Source: Plantago major (Eukaryota; Streptophyta; Magnoliopsida; Lamiales; Plantaginaceae). From it: DNA of 64,000 nt. Each line of letters opens with the position of its first letter. The stretch's first letter is position 1. The notes under the pieces are model-generated. The model made no database searches, was not told the origin of the DNA, and saw only the letters and a list, made by a program, of their open reading frames with translations. Made by a program: the position numbers and the translations under genes. This document shows, piece by piece, positions 55,716 through 64,000 of the stretch. The stretch lies in contig CM048842.1 in the NCBI GenBank assembly GCA_026545765.1, forward strand, positions 17,014,667 through 17,078,666. Direction: 5' to 3'.

Positions 55716-57018
55716 TGATGTGCACTCAGAGATTTTGATTTTTGTTTTAGAACCTGTAATCCCTAAATACAATCAAGATTAAAGTCATAAGTCGGAAGTC
55801 CTCAAATCCACAGTTTATAGCAGAAAGTTGACTCGGGATGTCGTTCTCCACGGACACTTAGCATAGGAATAAGCAAATATCGTATATGAATTGTATGCAG
55901 AAAGTAAACAGATTGATCGCAAACAGATTAATTAAATCGCAGTAAACCCAAAATTGATGAGATGTAATCGATGGTGGCAAGGCGTAAAGGATCCCCGACC
56001 TCCCTCTGCTATGCTACTTCCAACTTCCTAGTTAAAATCCTACGCAATTACCTCTAACGACAACAGGGCATAATACTACTGTGCTAAGACGTAGTCGGCA
56101 CGAGTACCCCTACTCAGTTCAATGAAACTACTGTGTCACTCAGTAGAACATCACACCACGAAGGATGTATAGAGTTGTATAACCACGATTTACGTCTAAT
56201 AACTATTCCATTAATATATCACAGTATATAAAGAAGTAGCAAAAGCAGAGAACCGCCTTTACAAGAGAAAGTCAGCTACTCATAGTATCTAAAGACAGAA
56301 ATCGAAAACTAAGAAGAAAAGAAAGAAGAAGAAGCTTAGTCTCTGATGTCTTCGTGCTGCTCCTTGTGGGTGCTTGACGGCCAGCGGTTTTGGGGTTTCA
56401 CTTCCCCGATGACTGGTTCTCTCTCAGGAGAGCTGCTTTATGAGCGGTGTCGAATTATGAGACCCTTGAGGTCTTATTTATACTGAAAAATCCGAGCTTT
56501 GGCCGCCATTGATCATTATGGAAGGTTTAGGAAGGCGGGCTTTAGCCTGACATGCCAGGAAAAAGCTTGGAAAAAATCAGAACCTTCACTGCGGTCGCCT
56601 GGTGACCGCATAGAGGCCTTCTACGGTCCCCTGGTGGCCGCCATCTTCGATTCCTGCAGATTCGAATCTGTTTTCTTCGTTCTTCGATTTCGGGCTTCGT
56701 AACTTTGTTTCCTCGAAAAGTGGTCTTCTACAATGTTGTTGCATCTTCAATTATCTTCGCATTTGTTGGTCGCATGACATGTTTTGACTCCTCGAACTCC
56801 GTGCAACGGTCAATCTGGCTTATTCGCTTAACTTTCTCGATTTCGCACAATTATGTCGTTTTCGCGCCTGAAATCGTGCAATTCCTCAAAAACGCGATCA
56901 TGACCTACAAAATACACACGAAGTTGGTAATTGACAATAATATGATACAAATATTGAATCTAAGGCAAAAAAACGGGGTCTAGAAGCATGCTCTATCGCA
57001 CATTTCATTGTCACATCA
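55716..57018 (-). mobile_element. 5' LTR of the - strand gypsy element
   Basis: 1303 bp with ends TGATGTGCAC and GTCACATCA (plus strand), next to the PBS. A - strand TATAAATAAG (about plus 56474-56484) fits the orientation. The ends and the CACATCA terminus relate it to the solo LTRs at 28606 and 38043. It contains GC-rich near-palindromes at about 56585-56645. The bases after it are GTTGT; a matching copy on the left was not found, so the other LTR is missing. Confidence 0.8.
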
Positions 57019-57231
57019 GTTGTCCTCAATTTCACTAATTTACATTATGCACTTTTCTACAGATAGATGTGACTTCCGATGCTATGTTGAATCGATTAGA
57101 TCATGTATTTTGCCACATTGCAGTTTTTTATATGTTTTTCAACTTTGACATGTTTTTATACAAATTTATTCATTTCTTATTTTAAGTTTTTTCTCCATGC
57201 CCTGTCGAGTATCGACGGGCCATAAACTAGT
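57019..57231 (+). mobile_element. Helitron-like 3' end
   Basis: A stem of GCCC(T)GTCGA / TCGACGGGC with a short loop (57199-57220) is followed by ATAAA and CTAG|T (57227-57231). A GC-rich hairpin about 10 bp before a CTRR end, with T as the next base, is the standard Helitron 3' terminus. It is on the same strand as the helicase remains at 37713-41250 and the candidate 5' ends at 27224 and 27503. Whether all belong to one insertion is inference. Confidence 0.65.
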
Positions 57232-58120
57232 TAGCATAATGTACGGAAATTTGCCAATACATTAGTCTTTAAAATATTTTTAGCATGGATACTGTAAACG
57301 AGGAACCTTATGGATTGATAATTTAGTAACTTGTATAAGTTACTAATTTGCATGATTTACATATACTTGGAGCATCAAGAGACCTAATTTTGTTGACTCC
57401 AAAACTAGTTGTGATTAGACATTTTACCTTGTGATAGCAATAAAGTATTCGAAAGGCGGACAAATTATGCTTAAAAGGGGAGTGCCAAAACCTCTCCCTC
57501 ATCAAGGGTTATATTCAAATTTGCAATTTTTGTGGAGCATTGTCTTCATTAAAAGATAAGTTCTGCGTCAAGGGAACAGAAATAACTCCACCGGATCACA
57601 ATCTGCAACAACCAAATCACAATCTGCAGTAACACCATTTCTGGAACTGACTACTTTACCTCTAACACCAACAAAATCAAAATCTGCAACAAGATTTCTA
57701 ACACTACGAAAATCCCATCAAAAAAAGTCATAAACGGCCTACAGAAACCTCCACACAAGATTTTAAGATCAACTGAAACTGTACACGAAACACCCGAATC
57801 CGAGGAAATGAAAACACCATTAGGCATCACAGGTATGCACCCAGCTACAGAATAAGCTAAAAAAACATGGAGTAGAAGGATTGAGAAGCAAGACATGTTG
57901 CTGCGGCTGAATAAATTTCACTGGCCATCGAAACAATGTTTACAGCTGAGATTTGGTAAAAGAACTGCCTAAAAATGAGTGGAGTCGAATAGCCCCAACC
58001 CCAAGTATGCAATTGCCAAGCTAGAGATGGAAGAGAATATTTACAATTTAAATAATTACTGCCTACGGTTAACGTTTTCTTAGTTTGACTATAATCTTTG
58101 CTGCCCACGGGTGTTATGAG
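57232..58120 (-). other. 3' flank / 3' UTR of the transporter gene
   Basis: No coding sequence in the 889 bp between the Helitron-like end and the stop codon of the transporter gene. The part nearer 58120 probably is the 3' UTR. No polyadenylation signal can be assigned with confidence. Confidence 0.4.
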
Positions 58121-61100
58121 TTATGACAGTAGAGGATCTGTCAAAGGCAACAACGAAGGGTCGGGGAACTTCATGCTGAGGGTTACCAAGATCCCAAGTA
58201 GCGAACATACTGCAGGTACAAGACCTAAACCGTATCTTGTCACTGAAAATTGAAATTTTGGATGGGAAGAGTTCTGCACGCCTGGGGTATAACCTGCATC
58301 AATCAAGATGACAATAGTTCAGTTGAAATGTGGTCAAACTTGAACAAGTAATTACCACAAAAACCTGCCAAATTCATCAAAGTATGAATTCTGACGGAGG
58401 GAGTGTGTCTGATATGCAGGAAGACAAATTGGTGAAGAGATGGAAAATTTTCGTACTTTGATATGATTCTAGAACTGCCAATGCCAATCCACATAACATT
58501 TTGTCCAAGAAACTCAATGATCCATAGACGAAGGCACATCCGTTGACATCTTTACCCACTAGATAACTCTGCATGCTTACCCCAGATACCTGTTATTTCA
58601 TACAAAACTGTAAAACTTAAGCTGAGTGGAATTAGCTTAAAACAGCAGAACTGCTGTCAACAATTGTTCTTTAATAGATAAATTTCCAAGTCATTTGTTA
58701 GTATAACTCGTCCGTACCATCATCAAAGCATTTGCAATTCCAATTGCAATTGACAAATGTATACACATGCACTCATGCTACTTGGTAGAAGGAGGATTCC
58801 CACACCAGAAACAATCCAAAGAAATCCTCCAGCTGTATAGGAAGCCTTCAAAAGATACGGTGACCAGCTAATCTCCTACATATCAAGAGTAACAGCTTAA
58901 GGTAATAAACAGGGCGGACAAAACAAACAGACAATAAATGGTTGCAAGTAATTTTTCATCTGGACAAACCTGCAGGAGGACTGACACAATGAAGCTGAAA
59001 ATAAAGATGACGGCAGGAACCTATCCATAAAGAAAAAATGTCAAGATTGCACTTTATTTTACCAAAAATGAAACTAAATTCCAAGTCTAATCTGAACGCA
59101 TACCAATGCTTTAGAAGTTTGGGTCATGTGCAGATCATTGATAACGTAGAAAGCGAGGAATGCCTGTACCGTCACGGTTAAGATTATGAAAGTGTAAGAT
59201 AACCCAGTACAAACATTTGGTTATCTGAAGAAAACAAAATTGAAAGTAGCTTCGCGAAACAAATTAATGCTAACCTGTGAAACATTTGTGACAAGCCTAG
59301 TTAGCACATAAACAAGAGCAACTTGGTGATACAAAACTTTCTTGAACCAGTAAGTCCAAGAAATTCGAACATGACCTTTTTCATGAGCGTCTATTTTCAA
59401 CCTGGAAGTGCACAAGGTATACAAATTTAAGATTGTGGCTTTGAAGGAACATTAATTTCCATATATGCAAGAGATCTCATGAAGTTCTCCTAATGAGTGG
59501 GCAAAAGCATCTAAACGCTTGGACGTATCGAAAAACCTACCAGATCTTAAATTTGTATTCTATCCATAAAGGAGAAAAAAGGAATAATAAAGAAACAAAT
59601 CTAAGACTCATGGAAGGTGGAACCAATGCCTTCAAGTTTACAAGATTATTTATCTCTTATTTCTATGGTTACTCTGAAACCAGAATTAGCCAGTGCGAAT
59701 TCTTTATATCAATATTTTGAGTGACTAGTAAGTGAAGCATCAAATTGAGAGGGTTGAGTGAAGCCAAACATCTAAATTAATACAACACAGAATCACTAAT
59801 CTTCATAATAGAATCATCATTATCACCAACCTTGGCTCTTCAGTTCCAAGAAGAAATACACCCACGAAGCAACAGCCGAAGAGGATTGATGTGTATGCTA
59901 TCCAGCGGTACTGGCCAATTACAGTGTGAGTAATATGCAACTTTATTCGAAAAGTGGAAGCCATCATAATATATTACATACCTGCTTCTCAACAGCAATT
60001 ACAGACCCTGATGTGCTTAAACTGAATACAACAAAAGCAATTGCATATAAACCAAGGTTGGCAACCTACAGGATGATCAAGGTAAATGAAAATTAATATG
60101 AAACACAGACCGAACAAAAAGGAGAGAAGGTTGCAAAATGTAATGAAGCAAATTGTTTACCATTGTAAAAGCATTGCGACAGCTTGCCAATACTACTCTG
60201 CTTGTTGAATTCAGGGTAATGCAGTTCACCATTGACCTACATCAAAAGTAGGTTTCATATATTTAAAAGCTACTTTGCAAACTGAAGTGTGCAATTAGAA
60301 GTTTGAGTTTCAGTTCAGACTTCAGATATTATTAAATTCTCGTCCTTTTTCACTTCTTTTATCACAAATATAACATAAACAGTATCCATTTTAAAATGAA
60401 ACAATCCAAAAGCAGAGTAAATGTTTGACTCCAAGTTTCCAGATTCTTAGTCAGTCATATTAAGAGGAAAACCACTTTGCCAATCACTATGGTGATACTT
60501 ACATGTGTGACACTTGAGTGGCTGCCCATCCAACATTGAAGATCGCAGCAAAGAAGCTATAACCAATAGTTTGAATGGAAATTGAATTGGAACCCGTAAT
60601 CTTGCATGGCAAGCAACCACCAAAGACGGAAGAAAATGAGACAGCAACTAAGATGGATCCTGCAGCATGCCACACCTTGAATCGCCCATATCTATCTATC
60701 TAACAGAGAGAGGGAGAGTAAGTCATTTACAGGGCACAATAACAAACAGGCAACTGACTTTGATAGCATAAATCTTAATTAACGTGTGAAAACTTACGAG
60801 TTCACCCGCAAAAATGGTTGTCAGTCCATCAGCAACTTGGCCCGAGAGCAGGACAATAGCAGCACTACTGAAAGAAGTCATGAAAATCACTCGGGCTATG
60901 AAAATCATGCTACAGACTCACACGTGTTTGGCAATCATAATTAATATTTACGGCACTATATTAATGTACATATAATGTATGATTTCCAGCAGTTAAAGTG
61001 AAGAAGAAGCAGACCATAAGCACATTGAAATTTGACAACGAACCTCGAGGGCAGACCGATCTCCGTCAAGAAGACTAAGAGATAAGTGAACCAACATGCA

Positions 61101-61201
61101 GATGTAATATCATTCAGCATATGTCCAACTCCATAATAGAATACAGAACACCTTCCCAGGGGCTTGTCAGATGGCTCGTCACCATCCGCAGTCACTGCCA
61201 T
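58121..61201 (-). CDS. MFSD12-like: MFSD12-like major facilitator superfamily transporter
   Basis: Coding exons on the - strand, in transcript order: 61201-61044, 60867-60798, 60699-60503, 60236-60161, 60065-59982, 59910-59831, 59401-59275, 59163-59104, 59020-58970, 58875-58718, 58589-58457, 58293-58121. All introns are GT-AG. The ATG at 61199-61201 gives MAVTADGDEPSDKPLGRCSVF, then YGVGHMLNDITSACWFTYLLVFL, LLSGQVADGLTTIFAGEL, DRYGRFKVWHAAGSI, KDVNGCAFVYGSLSFLDKM and a C-terminus ending at TAA 58121-58123. These are motifs of the MFSD12 branch (glycoside-pentoside-hexuronide-like transporters), with many hydrophobic membrane segments. The joined length is 1367 bp, about 455 codons, the family's usual size. 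Every exon phase agrees except exon 58718-58875: it is 158 bp, one base short of the 159 required by phase 0 on both sides, and the frame visibly changes between LLLPSSM and IHLSIAIGIANALMM. Either a real 1 bp deletion or a sequence error. Animal MFSD12 acts in lysosome-related organelles; the plant substrate is not known to me. Confidence 0.9.
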
Positions 61202-62390
61202 ACCTTTCTTACAAGTTCTAGAGATATTCAACTAAAAGCATTCATTCATTGCTCATCATAAACAGAAGAAAAAAAATCAAATTATACAGTAAATTAGCAA
61301 TAACCCAACAGATAAAAATCAAAACTTTCTGATGGGTGGATCTTAATTGACACCTTGTTTATCAGCAAGCAGATAAAATCAAAACTTTCTTACAGGTGAA
61401 TCTTAATTGACACCTTGCTCATCAGCAAGCAGATAAAATCAAAATTTTCTTACAGGTGGATCTTAATTGACACCTTGTTTGTCAGCAAGCAGATAAAAAT
61501 CAAAACTTTCTTACATGTTCACCATTAATCAGGTAAGCAAGAATTCATAACTACCACACCTATGTGTACAGCTTAGCATAGGTGAGAATTGTGTGCAAGC
61601 AATCAGCTAAAGCGACCTCCTCACTTTTAAAGAGTATAGATTCTCTAGTGCACAATTGAATGCCACCACTAATGTCTTGGAATCTACTTGTGTTGTGAAA
61701 TCAATCCCAATCTTGAACTAGTGGCAAATAACTGTATATGGGTGGATAGTTTGAGGCCACATGAACAAAGCAATAAACAATAATATCCCTATCTATCTGG
61801 ACTATACAAGTACCAAGATATGTCTGAATTTCAATCTATTTCACACTCAGACTCATTAACTGTTATCAAGAAAAGAAACCCTTGAGCAAGAGATATAATA
61901 AAACAAAAGGGAAAAACAAAAGGGTGAAGAATTGTTTTGATTGTTCAAAAAATCAGCAGAGAAAGTGGAAGAAGCATATTTGACAATTAGACACATTGTG
62001 CATAAGAAAGAAGAAAAAAGAAAAGGGAATGCAGAATTATAGTATTTGGCATGAATTCAAGAAACGAAACAATTGTTCTTACCTTTGAAATTGAGCAAAG
62101 CCGGTAACTTTTAGATTGATACAAGGTGGGAGATAGAGAAAGTTCTTTTTTTTTTTTTTTTTTTGGGAGATAAATAGAGAACGAATGAAGAGTGCGGAAA
62201 GGGGTGTGTCTGTGTATTCCCTATCGAGGAGAAAGAAAAGAAGAGAGTAGATGAATTGAGTTGTGGATTTGATGATATGGGCGATGAAATCGACTTAAAG
62301 AGGGAACAAGAAGAAAGCACAGTGGTGTGGTTTGGTGCTTTTTGCGCCTCTTTCATAGTTCGAAATAAATCGGAAATTGACCGCAATTTG
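61202..62390 (-). promoter_or_regulatory. Non-coding first exon, first intron and promoter side of the transporter gene
   Basis: A - strand donor (CAAAG|GTAAGAACAA) at 62083 and acceptor (TGCTTTTAG) at 61232-61233 define a first intron of about 850 bp between a 5' UTR exon (right limit about 62390, uncertain) and the exon with the ATG. In-frame TTG codons precede the ATG at 61201, but no upstream ATG in frame, so 61201 is the likely start. The UTR exon has a run of about 22 T on the plus strand at 62143-62164 (A-rich on the transcript). Confidence 0.6.
61310..61520. repeat. Tandem repeat, about 60 bp x 3.5
   Basis: Units read AGATAAAATCAAAACTTTCT, then TACAGGTG(A/G)ATCTTAATTGACACC and TTG(T/C)TTATCAGCAAGC with minor variation, starting near 61310, 61371 and 61431 and trailing off after 61490. 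It lies in the first intron of the transporter gene. Confidence 0.9.
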
Positions 62391-62399
62391 GATGTCCAT

Positions 62400-63299
62400 C
62401 AATAAAGACGAATTAAGTGTCCAAGTATGGGTTATTTTGGGTTTATTAGACGTTTGGTCTTACGTCTAGCAGATGTCACCGATAATAACATGTCGTCCTC
62501 TCTTAGGTCACAACAAGAAAAATACTATGTACTCCGTTACAAAGTAGGTACTACTATCCGACTCGGTGTAAGTATTCAAAGAATCAGTCTTATAGAAATA
62601 CTAAAATAGATCGACAAACATTACAAGTATATTCAGAAACATTAAAGGTTTTTTTAGGTGATAATATACATAATTAAAAAAATTATATTGTACATTTGTA
62701 AGACATTATTACTGATATTACTTAAAACATTATACATATATTTAAAAATATCATTTTGTATCTCATGTCTTTGGCTGATAGAGGCCTATTACAAAACTTT
62801 GTATAATCCCAATGCCGTATAAATTATAGAATGGATAGAAAGTTTATAACTGGTATAGGAAGATGGGCTTTTCTATCAACTAGCATGTGCCCAATCAAAA
62901 CATTATATATGTGAAATAGAAAAATTAACATTCAATTTAAAACATTATCAACCTATTTTGGGATAGCGGCAAATCTCGATTTTAATTGAGTTGATCATTC
63001 GATCATGTTTAACAAACGACTTTAATCGAGGATCGGAAGAGTTATCATTTTTAACCCACCAATTATTCACAACTCAATTAGATTTTCTCTATCTACCTGT
63101 TCTTCTTTTTTCAATTAAACTTTTTCATATATTATAATAAATTTAAACCAATCAAATAATAATCTTAAAAACACTTAAACATATCACTTCGCTCTTACAC
63201 ACTCTATATGACAGCTTATAAAATTTTAACTCTATCACAAATAAATTTTCCACGACCCAATTAAAGTTGAGTTACTATTTACCAGTTAAAAGTTTGTTA
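62400..63299. other. Intergenic AT-rich sequence
   Basis: No coding sequence, RNA gene or classified element seen. Some stretches could be decayed MITEs, but no terminal repeats were found. Confidence 0.5.
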
Positions 63300-63379
63300 A
63301 AATCGATCGCTAAAGTCGTATGCCTAACAGTGAGTGACTTGGTTAACCTACTGTGTCAGATAGATTTTCACTTACACAA

Positions 63380-63720
63380 ATGTGTCACTGAGATGTTTTC
63401 ACTTGATGAAAGAAGTCTTCCCTCTTAGCAGGCTTATTTAGCCAGTCTAGGTTTTCAACAACTTGTAATCTTATTTGGTCGCAACTCTTCAATATTTGAT
63501 CCTTAGTGTTAGTCTTTAGCAGGTCTTCTAAAAATAAAATTACATGATCTATAAAACCTAACACTTATACAAGTTACTAAACTATCAGTCAATATGGTTC
63601 ATCTTTTACAATGTCCAAGCTAAAAACATCCTAAGGACTAAAAGTACTAATTAACTACTGAGTCTAAAGGTGTTGTGTGTTTGCTAATTATAAACTAAAC
63701 TTAGACTAACAAATTACATT
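63380..63720 (-). mobile_element. Decayed SIRE-like LTR fragment (reverse orientation)
   Basis: The - strand shows, in order, words that match the first 250 bp of the SIRE-like LTR: a TGTAAAAGATGAACC-type block, GTTAGGTTTTATAGATCATGTAATTTTATTTTTAGAAGACC-like sequence in short pieces, and TTGAAGAGTT. The similarity is patchy but collinear over about 300 bp. No termini or target duplication visible. Confidence 0.45.
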
Positions 63721-63884
63721 GAATACATATACATATTCGTAAATTGAAAAAAAATAAGGTTACATAAGTATTTGGAAGACCGTATAAAATAAAGATAAAA
63801 AATGACCAACAAACATTAGAATTATTACTTACAACTTATTGTGTTTAGTTAAGAACATGGGTGTTTTTCATAAACCAAAAAATT

Positions 63885-63945
63885 CATTTTGTTAACAACA
63901 TAGACGGTTTGCTTTAAAAACGTCCATGTTTTCTTAACAATATAT
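63885..63945. repeat. Short inverted repeat
   Basis: TTGTTAACAACATAGACG and CGTCCATGTTTTCTTAACAA form imperfect inverted arms around a short spacer. Possibly a MITE end; the surrounding sequence to 64000 shows nothing else. Confidence 0.4.
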
Positions 63946-64000
63946 GCTGATCTATTTTCAAATTAATTATAGACGGTCTCCCAAAATACATTGAACAATT

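Noticed and set aside
57651..57896. Small membrane protein on the - strand
   Set aside because: No start context, no recognisable motif, and it lies in the probable 3' UTR of the transporter gene; chance open frame.
62111..62386. 91-residue protein on the - strand
   Set aside because: Serine-rich low-complexity frame in the non-coding first exon of the transporter gene; no ATG at its beginning that would make sense and no family resemblance.

Overview
This window is nuclear DNA from a flowering plant, most likely a eudicot. It is almost entirely transposable-element sequence, with one ordinary host gene near the right end. The plant assignment rests on Ty1/copia and Ty3/gypsy LTR elements with plant-type primer-binding sites, an L1-type LINE, a Stowaway MITE, a 5S-rRNA-like Cassandra fragment, Helitron helicase remains, and AT-rich GT-AG introns of about 80 bp.

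1-25391 holds a chained pair of SIRE-like Ty1/copia elements in the order LTR - internal region - LTR - internal region - LTR, all on the + strand. The first element (5' LTR cut by the window edge, 3' LTR 13710-15333) keeps PBS, gag, protease, integrase, RT, RNase H, a very long region beyond pol and a PPT, but its reading frames are broken many times. The second shares the middle LTR, has lost PBS, gag, protease and most of integrase, and ends with a more diverged LTR (24095-25391). Beyond pol both carry an extra gene of unknown function. It has a TATA-like box about 200 bp before its ATG, a long first exon, four or five small phase-0 exons separated by 78-89 bp introns, and a long last exon. 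An LTR retrotransposon that keeps an intron-bearing gene with its own promoter-like sequence is the most unusual thing here.

25392-57231 is a nest. Possible Helitron 5' ends lie at 27224 and 27503 (a 279 bp tandem duplication), decayed Rep/PIF1-type helicase remains at about 37713-41250, and a Helitron-like 3' hairpin plus CTAG at 57199-57231. Inserted in or between these are: a solo LTR 28606-29786 (TSD TACAT); a 5'-truncated L1 LINE 30401-33532 on the - strand with a perfect 15 bp TSD; a Cassandra/5S-like fragment near 34265; a solo SIRE-like LTR 34683-36314 (TSD ATTTA); a Stowaway MITE 36886-37156; a solo LTR 38043-39234 (TSD ACAAT) splitting the helicase; a Tat-lineage Ty3/gypsy element from 41251 to about 51.9 kb with an intron-containing antisense gene; and a - strand gypsy element with 5' LTR at 55716-57018.

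57232-62390 holds the only convincing host gene: a 12-coding-exon, - strand gene for an MFSD12-like major facilitator transporter, with a non-coding first exon. All splice phases fit except one exon, which is a base short of what its neighbours require. 62400-64000 is AT-rich intergenic DNA with a decayed reverse-oriented LTR fragment.

Two patterns run across features. First, many disruptions in the SIRE-like copies are places where one copy has CTG or CAG and the other has CG, which points to base-calling error at methylated CHG sites rather than, or in addition to, real decay. Second, the SIRE-like LTRs contain repeated short hairpins whose stems are kept by paired substitutions. All calls were made by reading the sequence; no database search was run.
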